Positions 42,030-50,401 of a DNA stretch of 64,000 nucleotides are shown here, one piece after another; within the stretch, counting starts at the first letter, position 1, and each line of letters starts with the position of its first letter. A program made the translations under genes and the position numbers. Under the pieces are notes generated by a model that saw only the letters and a program-made list of their open reading frames with translations, searched no databases and was not told the DNA's origin. Source of the stretch: a virus; IMG/VR virus record IMGVR_UViG_3300027770_000026, positions 1 through 64,000 of that record, one strand, 5' to 3'.

Positions 42030-42773
42030 CTAAATTATTGAATTATGTTTGAACAAGAGGCTTTGTAGCTTCTGTGGTATAGATATATTTTGCCCAATAT
42101 CAACTTGCATTGTTGTTATAGTAGAAACTTTTTCTATTAGGAACCCGTGCTTAGTAAAATCATCTATTAGTTTGCTATATGTGTAGTTATTTTGTTTCAT
42201 CCAAAATTCATTGTATTCGCAAATAATCCTACCTATCTTATTTTTTTCTAATAGATTTCTCATGCCCCACAATGCATCAGGTTCGCTACCTTCTATGTCT
42301 ATTTTTACCAAATTGATGAAATCACATGCTGCTAGATCTTGATCGTTGTCCAACAGATCAACACTAACAAAAATTTTGTTGTGTTGACCTGCACCGGGTT
42401 GAGAAAAACAACTGGGAGTATACAAAGTTCCTGCTTCGGGTTCGTATAATGAAATATAGCCGCTAGTTTTACCTGCAGCTATATTTCTAATAAACAAGTT
42501 GCTAACATGACCAAGATTACTCACCAATGACTGGAATGCGCGGGGACCTGGTTCTATCGCAAAAACTTTTCCGGTTGGCCCAACTAAATTTAACGCCATA
42601 GTTGTATACCAACCAAAACTTGCGCCAATATCCACAAATACTTGTCCTGGCCTCAATGTATCAATGACCCATTGAGATTCTTCGGGCTCATATCCATTGA
42701 TCAACATCATGTATTGAATGAGTTCTTTTTCATCCAAAGTCATTTGATACCCATTCACAACTTGTGTGTACAT
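42030..42773 (-). CDS. FkbM family methyltransferase, 247 aa
   Basis: Classic motif I VFVDIGASFGWYTTMAL, acidic loop FAIEPGPRAFQSL and motif VKIDIEGSEPDALWG. FkbM enzymes O-methylate sugars and polyketides. Same operon. Confidence 0.88.
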   Translation of the reverse strand: MYTQVVNGYQMTLDEKELIQYMMLINGYEPEESQWVIDTLRPGQVFVDIGASFGWYTTMALNLVGPTGKVFAIEPGPRAFQSLVSNLGHVSNLFIRNIAAGKTSGYISLYEPEAGTLYTPSCFSQPGAGQHNKIFVSVDLLDNDQDLAACDFINLVKIDIEGSEPDALWGMRNLLEKNKIGRIICEYNEFWMKQNNYTYSKLIDDFTKHGFLIEKVSTITTMQVDIGQNISIPQKLQSLLFKHNSII

Positions 42774-42776
42774 AAA

Positions 42777-44003
42777 TTACTTGCTAATTACCTGAAAACG
42801 TGGGCAAGGTACAACTAATTTACCGCCCGCATTAATAAAGTCTTGCTCTCGCTTGACAAATTCATCAATAAAGTGCCAGGGCAGAACTAGCAGATAATCA
42901 GGTTTAGCAGCTCGCATTTCTTCCTCACTAACAATGGGAATACGTGTACCTACAGTTTCCAATCCAAACTTGTATGGACTACGTTCCGCAATAGCAGTAA
43001 CTAGGTCGGGCGTAATACCAAACAATTGTAATAGAGTATTGCCCTTAGTGCTAGCCCCATATCCATAAACAGTCTTGCCTTCTGCTTTGGCTGCATGTAG
43101 GAACTCCGTTACTTCACGCTTAAGCTGATCAATATTAGCACCAAAGTCTGCCCACAATTGGGGATTGCTTAGATCCCAGTGTGCAGCTTCATATTCCAAT
43201 GTGCTAGCAACGCGGTAGTCGCATACATCGCGCTGCTGTTGTGTGGCAAAGGTGCGCTTGTCACTGGTACTTTTTTGGAAGTAGACGCGGAAACTACCAC
43301 CGTTGGTGTCATTGAGGCTGCAATCGCGGATTACAAAGCCTTCTGCTTCAAACAGTGCCTTGATACTGGTGAGATTGTAATAGTACACATGTTCGTGGCA
43401 AATGTTATCGAATGCCATCTGCTTAAGCATGAGCGGAGTGTAGCTCATCTGCACCACAAACACACCATCGTCTGCTAGGATCTTGTGTACATCACGAATA
43501 AAGGGACGTGGATTTTCTAGATCGTAGAACATAGCAACACAGGTCACTACCTTGGCCTTGCGATCACCGTAGCCCGTGCGCTGATATGCTGCTTCACTGA
43601 AGAAGTCCTGCACTACTGCGTCTGCCACACGAGTACTTTCTGCAATATAGCTATCATCTGCTGGGTCGATACCCACTTTAATAGCAGTATCTGGCACTGC
43701 AGCTAGTAGTGTGCCGTCATTACAAGCAATATCCAACCAAACATCGCCAGTCTTAATGCTGACGCGCTCGCAAACTTCGGCTACAATCTGTTGTAGCTGC
43801 TTGGTCATGCTGGTGTTGATACCCGAACGATACCAATACTGTCCATACATCTTGTCTAGGGGAGCAACACCGTCCAGGCGTACTGCACCAATAGTTTCAT
43901 CCAGATAAAGATCCAAGCTCCAGGGCTTGGTTTCGCGCATCTCACTGCCGGGCTTTACAAAATCACTTACGTAGTGATTGCCTAGTTCTAGTAACTTCTT
44001 CAT
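42777..44003 (-). CDS. Sugar C-methyltransferase, 408 aa
   Basis: Central SAM domain VWLDIACNDGTLL and the conserved DNICHEHVYYYNL, plus the C-terminal domain EGKTVYGYGASTKGNTLLQ and PDYLLVLPWHF of NDP-hexose C-methyltransferases (TylCIII/TcaB9 type). The usual N-terminal CxxC zinc segment is missing; the protein begins directly at LLELGNHYVSDFV. Confidence 0.85.
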   Translation of the reverse strand: MKKLLELGNHYVSDFVKPGSEMRETKPWSLDLYLDETIGAVRLDGVAPLDKMYGQYWYRSGINTSMTKQLQQIVAEVCERVSIKTGDVWLDIACNDGTLLAAVPDTAIKVGIDPADDSYIAESTRVADAVVQDFFSEAAYQRTGYGDRKAKVVTCVAMFYDLENPRPFIRDVHKILADDGVFVVQMSYTPLMLKQMAFDNICHEHVYYYNLTSIKALFEAEGFVIRDCSLNDTNGGSFRVYFQKSTSDKRTFATQQQRDVCDYRVASTLEYEAAHWDLSNPQLWADFGANIDQLKREVTEFLHAAKAEGKTVYGYGASTKGNTLLQLFGITPDLVTAIAERSPYKFGLETVGTRIPIVSEEEMRAAKPDYLLVLPWHFIDEFVKREQDFINAGGKLVVPCPRFQVISK

Positions 44004-45026
44004 TTATACCTCTCGTTTAGCTTGTTCATAGTCGGACTCGCACATATCACGTACAAGTTGTGCAAGATCACAATCAGGTTCCCATCCTAATATTTCTTTA
44101 ATTTTAGTTGGATCACCTAGAAGATTAGTAACGTCAACTGGGCGATAGTATGCGGGGTTAACACGTATTAGTACTTGCCCCGTATTAACATCGCGACCTA
44201 TTTCGTCAACGCCTGACCCTTCCCATTGCAAATCAATACCATAGTATTCCGCGGTAAGTTTGCAGAACTCTCGAATACTGGTTTGCTTGCCGGTAGCAAC
44301 TACATAGTCGTCGGCTCGATCTGTTTGTAGCATCATCCACATGGCACGTACATAGTCCTTAGCATGCCCCCAATCTCGCTTGCTGTCTAGATTACCTAGT
44401 TCAAGCACGTTCTGTTTACCTAACATCATGCGAGCAAATGCGCGGGTGATCTTGCGTGTAACAAATGTTTCACCACGTCGTGGACTTTCGTGATTGAACA
44501 GTATGCCATTACAAGCAAACATGTTGTAGCTTTCACGATAGTTTACAGTGATCCAATAGGCATATAGTTTAGCTACGCCGTATGGACTGCCCGGATAGAA
44601 TGGCGTAGTTTCATTTTGCGGACTGATTTGCCCCACACCAAACATTTCGCTGGTACTGGCTTGATAGAACCTAATACGGTCTTCCATCTTGAGACTGTGT
44701 ATTGCATCTAGTATGCGTAGTGTACCTAGTGCATTAATATCGCTGGTCATAACAGGAGCGTTAAAGCTAACCTTAACATGACTTTGAGCAGCTAGATTGT
44801 ACAACTCATCTGGACGAATTTCGTCAATCAGATTGCGAAGACTATTGCCATCGCTGAGGTCGCTTTGCTGCAATATAATGTGCTGCTTGAGATGACTGAT
44901 GTTTGGATGTGCTGCGTCTGCCGTTCTACGTACTAGTCCATGTACTTCATAACCCTTGTCTAGTAACAGTTCCGCAAGGTAGCTGCCATCTTGTCCGGCA
45001 ACACCTGTAATAAGTGCTCGCTTCAT
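44004..45026 (-). CDS. gmd: GDP-mannose 4,6-dehydratase
   Basis: 340 residues, SDR fold: [20 protein letters not shown] (NAD(P) loop), [10 protein letters not shown] (Ser/Thr-Glu catalytic), [10 protein letters not shown] (YxxxK), [15 protein letters not shown] and [11 protein letters not shown]. Makes GDP-4-keto-6-deoxymannose, precursor of fucose, rhamnose, perosamine or colitose. Followed one base later by the C-methyltransferase. Confidence 0.96.
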   Translation of the reverse strand: MKRALITGVAGQDGSYLAELLLDKGYEVHGLVRRTADAAHPNISHLKQHIILQQSDLSDGNSLRNLIDEIRPDELYNLAAQSHVKVSFNAPVMTSDINALGTLRILDAIHSLKMEDRIRFYQASTSEMFGVGQISPQNETTPFYPGSPYGVAKLYAYWITVNYRESYNMFACNGILFNHESPRRGETFVTRKITRAFARMMLGKQNVLELGNLDSKRDWGHAKDYVRAMWMMLQTDRADDYVVATGKQTSIREFCKLTAEYYGIDLQWEGSGVDEIGRDVNTGQVLIRVNPAYYRPVDVTNLLGDPTKIKEILGWEPDCDLAQLVRDMCESDYEQAKREV

Positions 45027-45113
45027 TTAACTTCCTATGTGAAATACTATGTGTAATTATGTGCGTACTAACACACTGGGAAAATTTTGCGGCGCGTCAG
45101 CAATAGTGCGAAA

Positions 45114-45189
45114 TGGTACCCGGTGACGGAATCGAACCGCCGACATTTGCCGTGTAAAGGCAACGCTACTACCGCTGAGCTAACCGGGC
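45114..45189 (-). tRNA. tRNA-Val(TAC)
   Basis: Acceptor GCCCGGT/ACCGGGT with a G1-U72 pair, anticodon loop TTTACAC, encoded CCA. Confidence 0.93.
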
Positions 45190-45195
45190 ATAAAC

Positions 45196-45271
45196 TGGCG
45201 TCCCTAAGGGGATTCGAACCCCTGTCGTCGCCGTGAAAGGGCGATGTCCTAGGCCTCTAGACGATAGGGAC
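45196..45271 (-). tRNA. tRNA-Glu(TTC)
   Basis: Acceptor GTCCCTA/TAGGGAC, anticodon loop CTTTCAC, GCCA end. Confidence 0.95.
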
Positions 45272-45279
45272 AATAAACT

Positions 45280-45355
45280 TGGTGCCCCCACACGGATTCG
45301 AACCGCGGACCTACTGATTACAAATCAGTTGCTCTACCAGCTGAGCTATAGGGGC
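45280..45355 (-). tRNA. tRNA-Thr(TGT)
   Basis: Acceptor GCCCCTA/TGGGGGC, anticodon loop TTTGTAA, ACCA end. Confidence 0.95.
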
Positions 45356-45364
45356 AATGTAGTA

Positions 45365-45392
45365 ATTATACACGATTATGCTCGTGTGTAAA
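45365..45392 (-). promoter_or_regulatory. sigma70-like promoter TTTACA-16-TATAAT for tRNA triad
   Basis: TATAAT lies 10 bases before tRNA-Thr; the Thr-Glu-Val genes follow in series. Confidence 0.75.
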
Positions 45393-45404
45393 ATTTATTT
45401 TGAA

Positions 45405-45779
45405 TTACAGGGGCAGTTTCTTAGCAGCAGCCAGTGCTTGCTCTAGATCGCGTTTGGTAAATGCGCGTAGCTCGCCTCGAGCGACAGTGTCCTTAATAAG
45501 GTCCTGATCAAAGTCAATGACTTGAACATCTTCTCCACCAGTATCATCCGGACCTAATAGCGTATCCTCACTATCATGACGTCCGCGACAATCGTATGCG
45601 GTGCCGTTGGGTGCGGTTATGAACACATGATCCACTCTAAAATTTTCGTCTTCACCATCTTCATCCCACCCTATGCGGGCACGTATAGTCCAGTCTGGAT
45701 GCAGTTTCTTTAGTGCGATAGCCATTACATGACAGTGACCTGTCATGTAATCGGGAGACTCAATCTCATCTATACGCAT
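45405..45779 (-). CDS. Papain-like-fold candidate with MRIDE leader, 124 aa
   Basis: A Cys-His-Asp series fits a compact cysteine-protease/transglutaminase fold: C16 in GHCHVMAIALKKL, H51 in RVDHVFITAP, D63 in AYDCRGRHD. The same order is seen in 49640-50059. N-terminus MRIDEIESPDY matches the shared leader motif. The start overlaps the upstream stop by one base. Confidence 0.55.
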   Translation of the reverse strand: MRIDEIESPDYMTGHCHVMAIALKKLHPDWTIRARIGWDEDGEDENFRVDHVFITAPNGTAYDCRGRHDSEDTLLGPDDTGGEDVQVIDFDQDLIKDTVARGELRAFTKRDLEQALAAAKKLPL

Positions 45780-46606
45780 TAACGCAGTCTACGAGCGGGA
45801 GGTGGTAGTGAGGTTACTTCGTCTGGCGCAGCAACTTGTCCGCCGCTGATACTGTCCTTGCTGGGCCACGAATAGATGTAGCGTCCCGCAAAGTCCTTGA
45901 CCATCATAAAGGTATAACCATCAGCTTCGAACATGCTAATCTGCGCATCGTAGTCAGGCATAAGCTCGCGCATGCTAACTTCAGCTTGGCGCAGTCTACG
46001 GCCGCGATCACGCAGTTTGGCAGCAACTATATTAAGTTCATGCTGTTCGTTTGGACCTTGTTTGCCTAGAGTTGCCAGCACGTTGATCTTCTCGATTGGT
46101 GTGCGTGTGAACATGCTGAATAGCTGTCGTCCCATAGCACGTATGGGCTTGCTGATGTATCCGGGCAAGTTCTTAACTTGGTGCCATTTGGGTTGTATTT
46201 CGTCGCCACGCATGAGTCCACGCTGTAGTACAGCAGGTAGATTATCTGTGGTTGGTACGGTGGGTTCATCAAATCCAAGTTCAGTATCCAGATCAGGTTC
46301 TTGACTTGTATCAATTTGATTCAGATTGCGTGTCAAATCCAGCATGTGACGCATGCCTTCGGGACCAGTAGTTATGTTACTGGTTCTAGCACGTGTCTTT
46401 TCAGCACTTGCAGTACGCTGTGCTGCAGGCTCTGTCTCGGGCTTGCCGGTAGTAGGAGCAGCACGACCAATCTCAGGATCTTTAATATCTAAACCTGGTA
46501 GTTTAGTCTTGTCCTGAGTCTTAGTGGGCTTGCCCTTTTTATCTTCATCGTCTGCTTCGTGCAGCAGACCGTAATTGAACAGTTGGAAGTTATGATATTG
46601 TGCCAT
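45779..46606 (-). CDS. Hypothetical protein, 275 aa
   Basis: Start at 46606 (MAQYHNFQLFNYGLLHEADD) because a GCTAAATA box ends 5 bases before it. Long charged, low-complexity N-terminal half (GKPTKTQDKTKLPGL), then a helical/beta C-terminal half with RRLRQAEVSMRELMPDY. Possibly a virion protein. Confidence 0.55.
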   Translation of the reverse strand: MAQYHNFQLFNYGLLHEADDEDKKGKPTKTQDKTKLPGLDIKDPEIGRAAPTTGKPETEPAAQRTASAEKTRARTSNITTGPEGMRHMLDLTRNLNQIDTSQEPDLDTELGFDEPTVPTTDNLPAVLQRGLMRGDEIQPKWHQVKNLPGYISKPIRAMGRQLFSMFTRTPIEKINVLATLGKQGPNEQHELNIVAAKLRDRGRRLRQAEVSMRELMPDYDAQISMFEADGYTFMMVKDFAGRYIYSWPSKDSISGGQVAAPDEVTSLPPPARRLR

Positions 46607-46611
46607 ATGTG

Positions 46612-46619
46612 TATTTAGC
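46612..46619 (-). promoter_or_regulatory. Late promoter GCTAAATA (leaderless class)
   Basis: Five bases before the ATG at 46606. Confidence 0.5.
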
Positions 46620-46636
46620 ATAGTGGCACAATTAGC

Positions 46637-47158
46637 TTACTTACCTGGTGGGTTATATGTTTGCTCGTACTCTGCTTTGGCAATACGATAATAGCCAGCA
46701 TCACCATCTTTAACCAAGTAGTCGCCAGGCTTGAGTACCATGGACTCGCCCCAGGGAGCAGTAAAGTTTACCATGTCCTTGCCCGTGTATGCAGCAACCA
46801 TACGCGGACTCTGTTCGGGAATCGCAGTATCGCCTGTTACTTGATATAGCTTAGGGAACTTAGCAGCTTTAAGTACATACTGTTCCTTACTGGGCCCACT
46901 CATAATGATATCGCCCGGAGCAGCTACGTTCTGAGTTTCCTTGCCATCCGCTGTAACTGTTACAACTGGCATTTCCTTTTCTGCAGTAGCGTAGCTCATC
47001 GCTGGCATGTTTTCCGTGCTTGCTACCTGTGTGTACTTTTTGGCCAATTTGCGTGTTGGCTTAAATTCTAAACTTGCAGCAACTTGGCCAATGTCAACCA
47101 AAGGAGCTTCTGCTTCCATAACGATATCCGAATACTTTCTAAAAAATTCAGTGGTCAT
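46637..47158 (-). CDS. Hypothetical protein, 173 aa
   Basis: N-terminus MTTEFFRKYSDIVMEAEAP loosely recalls the T4 internal-protein leader (MKTYQEFIAEA). The C-terminal LKPGDYLVKDGDAGYYRIAK and the internal APGDIIMSGPSKEQYVLKAA are duplicated barrel-like units. Function unknown. Confidence 0.5.
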   Translation of the reverse strand: MTTEFFRKYSDIVMEAEAPLVDIGQVAASLEFKPTRKLAKKYTQVASTENMPAMSYATAEKEMPVVTVTADGKETQNVAAPGDIIMSGPSKEQYVLKAAKFPKLYQVTGDTAIPEQSPRMVAAYTGKDMVNFTAPWGESMVLKPGDYLVKDGDAGYYRIAKAEYEQTYNPPGK

Positions 47159-47183
47159 ATCTACTATCCTTATGTTTATAAAA

Positions 47184-47257
47184 TGGAGCGGGATAGGGGA
47201 ATCGAACCCCTGACAAGAGTTTGGAAAACTCTAGTTTTACCATTAAACTAATCCCGC
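47184..47257 (-). tRNA. tRNA-Gly(TCC)
   Basis: Acceptor GCGGGAT/ATCCCGC, anticodon loop TTTCCAA, TCCA end. Confidence 0.95.
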
Positions 47258-47264
47258 AATAATC

Positions 47265-47858
47265 TTATCCTATCTTCTGAATAACTAATACCATATCATC
47301 ATAGCGCATGTTGATATTACGTAGATCAAACACTTGAATTCGTGTTCTCATCCCATTGGGACTGAGATCATCGAGCAGTGTTTTAATCCAGGCAGAATCT
47401 GGAATGTCTTCGATGACTGCAATACCATTGATATTTAGTTTTGACAGATAGTGCTTAATAAAAAATCTCATCGAGTCCAGTGTGTGGGGACCATCATCAA
47501 TGATGATGTCATACCCGTTGTCTAGCTCGTTAACTGTTTCTGTAGTATACGCATCACATTTCTTTAGTTGTATTCTGTCGTGCTGCTTCCAAAAAAATAG
47601 ACTAATCGTATTATCTAAGCCTTGTATCTCGGCATTGGGAAAGTAACGCTGCCACAACAGCATAGACCCACCATTATGTACCCCAATTTCTAAAACTTTT
47701 TTAGTGGAAAGTCTATAGGGTGCAAATAGCGTTTCGTATACTTCATCAATATAACAATGTCCATTGACTCCTAAGTTCTTATCTAAAACTTGATAGTTTG
47801 GCAAATCTGTTCTGTGTGATCTTAGAACATCATTTGCCAGCTCGCTTAGTAATTTCAT
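47265..47858 (-). CDS. Class I SAM methyltransferase, 197 aa
   Basis: Start at 47858 (MKLLSELANDVL) with AGGAG 7 bases upstream. VLEIGVHNGGSMLLWQRYF is motif I; IIIDDGPHTLDSMRFF and GIAVIEDIPDS match the CmcI/macrocin-O-methyltransferase pattern. Likely modifies a sugar. Confidence 0.8.
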   Translation of the reverse strand: MKLLSELANDVLRSHRTDLPNYQVLDKNLGVNGHCYIDEVYETLFAPYRLSTKKVLEIGVHNGGSMLLWQRYFPNAEIQGLDNTISLFFWKQHDRIQLKKCDAYTTETVNELDNGYDIIIDDGPHTLDSMRFFIKHYLSKLNINGIAVIEDIPDSAWIKTLLDDLSPNGMRTRIQVFDLRNINMRYDDMVLVIQKIG

Positions 47859-47878
47859 TATCATACTCCTATTAAATC

Positions 47879-47966
47879 TGGCGGAGACGGTGAGATTCGA
47901 ACTCACGGACCAATTACGGTCGCCTCGTTAGCAGTGAGGTACTTTCGGCCACTCAGCCACGTCTCC
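47879..47966 (-). tRNA. tRNA-Ser(GCT)
   Basis: Acceptor GGAGACG/CGTCTCC, anticodon loop CTGCTAA, long variable arm, GCCA end. Confidence 0.95.
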
Positions 47967-47970
47967 AATT

Positions 47971-48047
47971 TGGCGCCCCCGGAAGGATTCGAACCTCCGA
48001 CCTGGTGGGTAGAAACCACTCGCTCTAATCCTCTGAGCTACGGGGAC
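47971..48047 (-). tRNA. tRNA-Arg(TCT)
   Basis: Acceptor GTCCCCG/CGGGGGC, anticodon loop TTTCTAC, GCCA end; one weak pair at 27-43. Confidence 0.92.
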
Positions 48048-48054
48048 AAAATTC

Positions 48055-48140
48055 TGGTGCAAGTGGCGGGACTCGAACCCGCAAGCCATTACAGCGACAG
48101 ATTTTAAGTCTGTTGTGTATACCGATTCCACCACACTTGC
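48055..48140 (-). tRNA. tRNA-Leu(TAA)
   Basis: Acceptor GCAAGTG/CACTTGC, anticodon loop CTTAAAA, long variable arm, ACCA end. Confidence 0.95.
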
Positions 48141-48147
48141 ATAATAA

Positions 48148-48783
48148 TCATACGATCCCACACCGCCACAAGAACAATGTTCTGTCGCTTGTAGTAGGGT
48201 CTTCTGCTGTACCTTCAAAAATAAAGTCTACTGGCTGTGGCAAGTTGAAAGGAGGCAGAAATAGGTTCAACCTAGTCCACTGTACACGACCAGATGAATC
48301 GTCAACACAGTCTTCGTTAGGATATGCTTTCCATGTATAAGACGTAGTTAAAATATATTTTGCACCCGATCGTTGAATATTAGTCAATGCACGATGTATA
48401 TTGGAAAACGACATATGAAACAAGCAATCGCGGCACATTACAAGATCCACCTTGGGTAGATCGTCTGTCAGCAAATTAAGCGTTCTGAAATCGACAGAAG
48501 GGAATCGCTTTTTATTATCCTCGATCATAACTGGCACAATGTCTGCGCCAATATACTTTGTATATCCTAGATCAACATGCTGCATCCAGTTAAAATCACC
48601 GCAAGGAATATCCAACATAGATGTAATGTTATGACGTTCTAATAGTAACGGTAATTCCCGTCTAATATTAACTGTTTGTCGCAAAGTAGAGCCCAATCCT
48701 GATTTGGTCTCGGGATAACCGCCATATGGACCCCATATGTCGTTAACGTATGCATCGGTAAAAATTTGTTCTTCTTTGTTCAT
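48148..48783 (-). CDS. Class I SAM methyltransferase, 211 aa
   Basis: Start at 48783 overlaps the upstream stop as ATGA. Motif I MLDIPCGDFNWMQHV, then DLVMCRDCLFHMS and a C-terminal RTLFLWRC. Sugar or small-molecule methyltransferase type. Confidence 0.78.
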   Translation of the reverse strand: MNKEEQIFTDAYVNDIWGPYGGYPETKSGLGSTLRQTVNIRRELPLLLERHNITSMLDIPCGDFNWMQHVDLGYTKYIGADIVPVMIEDNKKRFPSVDFRTLNLLTDDLPKVDLVMCRDCLFHMSFSNIHRALTNIQRSGAKYILTTSYTWKAYPNEDCVDDSSGRVQWTRLNLFLPPFNLPQPVDFIFEGTAEDPTTSDRTLFLWRCGIV

Positions 48784-49193
48784 ATTTCTGTCCAACTGTA
48801 ATCACCCAAACATTTTACTTCCGCAACATAATGGTAGTCAACCGGTATTCCGGAAGACCATTCGGTGGGACCAGTAAATGCCAGTATCACTTTGTTCTTG
48901 CGAGTATCACGGACCAGCCAATAGCTGCGTCCGGGTACTACCTTAAAGTTATATTCTGCAGCGTGTACCATATCGGTAACTTCTAGCCTACGCTGTATAG
49001 CGTCTGCTTGCCGTTTAAGTACAGTAACCACTTCCATAATACGATGGTATTCTTGCTCGGCTTGCATGCGAGCAATGTTACGCATAATGTCTTTTTCTTC
49101 GTGAATGGCGATGGGCGCAAATTTTGGCGCACCAACTTCCATTGGATACGCTATTGCGTGTCGCTTCATACGATCTTCGTCAGTTAGGTCCAT
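48780..49193 (-). CDS. Hypothetical protein, 137 aa
   Basis: N-terminal helical segment (MRNIARMQAEQEYHRIMEVV) then a beta segment YWLVRDTRKNKVILAFTGP. No family recognised. Confidence 0.5.
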   Translation of the reverse strand: MDLTDEDRMKRHAIAYPMEVGAPKFAPIAIHEEKDIMRNIARMQAEQEYHRIMEVVTVLKRQADAIQRRLEVTDMVHAAEYNFKVVPGRSYWLVRDTRKNKVILAFTGPTEWSSGIPVDYHYVAEVKCLGDYSWTEI

Positions 49194-49206
49194 GCTGCTT
49201 CTTTGT

Positions 49207-49280
49207 TGGCACCGGATGAGGGAATTGAACCCCCGTTAACGGTTTTGGAGACCGCTGTAATACCATTATACCAATCCGGC
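49207..49280 (-). tRNA. tRNA-Trp(CCA)
   Basis: Acceptor GCCGGAT/ATCCGGT, anticodon loop CTCCAAA, GCCA end. Confidence 0.94.
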
Positions 49281-49289
49281 AAATAAAAG

Positions 49290-49366
49290 TGGTCGGGATG
49301 ACAGGATTCAAACCTGCGACATTTTGCTCCCAAAGCAAACGCTCTATCAAACTGAGCTACATCCCG
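49290..49366 (-). tRNA. tRNA-Pro(TGG)
   Basis: Acceptor CGGGATG/CATCCCG, anticodon loop TTTGGGA, ACCA end. Confidence 0.95.
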
Positions 49367-49407
49367 TCAAACTATTTAATACTGCTGTTGAGCAGTGTTA
49401 ACAAAAT

Positions 49408-49498
49408 TGGTCCTTGACCTGGGTAACGATCCCAGCCGTGAACGGTAATCTGCCGCTAAAGAGTTTATAAATCTCTCCTGCACCCTGTGCTGTCAAGG
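49408..49498 (-). ncRNA. tRNA-like element with CCA end
   Basis: Seven-bp acceptor CCTTGAC/GTCAAGG, discriminator A, CCA, and a T-arm CTGGG-ATCGTTA-CCCAG. The anticodon-like arm GAGAG/CTCTT closes a loop containing TTTATAA (TAT if read canonically). The D-arm is reduced to GCAC-AGG-GTGC without the usual loop guanines, U8 is missing and the variable region is ~22 bases. It lies between tRNA-Lys and tRNA-Pro and could be a divergent tRNA, a decoy or a processing signal. Confidence 0.5.
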
Positions 49499-49503
49499 AA
49501 ATT

Positions 49504-49579
49504 TGGTGAGACTGGTGGGGTACGATCCCACGACACACGGATTAAAAGTCCGATGCTCTACCAACTGAGCTACAGTCCC
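49504..49579 (-). tRNA. tRNA-Lys(TTT) with unusual T-loop
   Basis: Acceptor GGGACTG/CAGTCTC, anticodon loop CTTTTAA, ACCA end. The T-loop reads ATCGTAC instead of TTCGAAC: the T54-A58 pair is exchanged to A54-T58. Confidence 0.9.
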
Positions 49580-49588
49580 AATATGTGT

Positions 49589-49616
49589 ATTATACAGCAA
49601 TAGTGTATGCTGTCTA
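49589..49616 (-). promoter_or_regulatory. sigma70-like promoter TAGACA-16-TATAAT
   Basis: Ten bases before tRNA-Lys; would transcribe Lys, the tRNA-like element, Pro and Trp. Confidence 0.7.
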
Positions 49617-49626
49617 TAGCTAATTC

Positions 49627-49634
49627 AATAAATA
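49627..49634 (+). promoter_or_regulatory. Late promoter AATAAATA (leaderless class)
   Basis: Five bases before the ATG at 49640. Confidence 0.55.
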
Positions 49635-49639
49635 TATCT

Positions 49640-50059
49640 ATGAGATTATACGAAATATCTGATTCCGCACAATTGCCAACGTTGGCGATGTTAAAGCAAC
49701 TGCGTCCAGAAATGGTCCAAGTTGCCCAACATGCGTACGATGCATGGGATGAGGAAGAACGAGACACTTACGCCGGCGGCGGGATCTGTCATATCATTGC
49801 AGATGCCATACTTGATGTTCTATATCAGCACAATATCACTGCTACTACTCAAAGCAGCAGCCACGAACAACATGTTTATGTTGTAGCGCAAGTTGAAGAG
49901 GGTGTGTACATGGTAGACATACATCACAGTATCTACGAGCGTGGTGGGGGCTTTAGCTGGACCAAAGTACCCGATGTAGTGTTTGAACCAGATGATATTA
50001 CCTTCTACCGTATATCAGGCGATCCTGACGAGTTTGATCAAATAACAGCAGAATATTAA
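49640..50059 (+). CDS. Papain-like-fold candidate with MRLYE leader, 139 aa
   Basis: C50 in GGGICHIIADAIL, H78 in HEQHVYVVAQV and D93 in YMVDIHHSIYE give the Cys-His-Asp order of papain-like folds, as in 45405-45779. N-terminus MRLYEISDSAQ carries the shared leader motif. Start at 49640 directly after the late box. May be a packaged peptidase or deamidase (inference). Confidence 0.58.
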   Translation: MRLYEISDSAQLPTLAMLKQLRPEMVQVAQHAYDAWDEEERDTYAGGGICHIIADAILDVLYQHNITATTQSSSHEQHVYVVAQVEEGVYMVDIHHSIYERGGGFSWTKVPDVVFEPDDITFYRISGDPDEFDQITAEY

Positions 50060-50061
50060 TT

Positions 50062-50137
50062 TGGTGGGACAACATGGGTTCGAACCATGGACCTAAGCGT
50101 TATCAACACTTTGCTCTACCGGCTGAGCTATTGTCCC
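50062..50137 (-). tRNA. tRNA-Ile(GAT)
   Basis: Acceptor GGGACAA/TTGTCCC, anticodon loop TTGATAA, ACCA end. Confidence 0.95.
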
Positions 50138-50143
50138 AATAGT

Positions 50144-50389
50144 TTACCAGGGCTTGCCTGATACTGTAACGACCTGACGCGCCTGATTTGTTGTAAGATG
50201 ATGTGTTACTTCGCCAGTGCGATCTATAAATCCTATATATCCTTGTCCTGGATGTGGATTTGCATAAAATGCAGTCATATCATCATAGTTGTCTGAATTT
50301 ACTGCTTCTATGGGCTTGTGATCTGCATTGAGTAGAAACCAACCACCGGGCTTTTTTGTTTTCTTAGGTGTTAATTGTTTTAGTCGCAT
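50144..50389 (-). CDS. Hypothetical protein, 81 aa
   Basis: Begins MRLKQLTPKKTKKPGGWFLL, a degenerate form of the MR[LI] leader. Contains YANPHPGQGYIGFIDRTGEV. A CATAAATA box is 4 bases before the ATG. Unknown. Confidence 0.55.
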   Translation of the reverse strand: MRLKQLTPKKTKKPGGWFLLNADHKPIEAVNSDNYDDMTAFYANPHPGQGYIGFIDRTGEVTHHLTTNQARQVVTVSGKPW

Positions 50390-50393
50390 GTGG

Positions 50394-50401
50394 TATTTAT
50401 G
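50394..50401 (-). promoter_or_regulatory. Late promoter CATAAATA (leaderless class)
   Basis: Four bases before the ATG at 50389. Confidence 0.55.

Noticed and set aside
49408-49498. Ochre-suppressor tRNA (anticodon TTA)
   Set aside because: That reading needs a shift that breaks the anticodon stem; TAT is the only paired frame.
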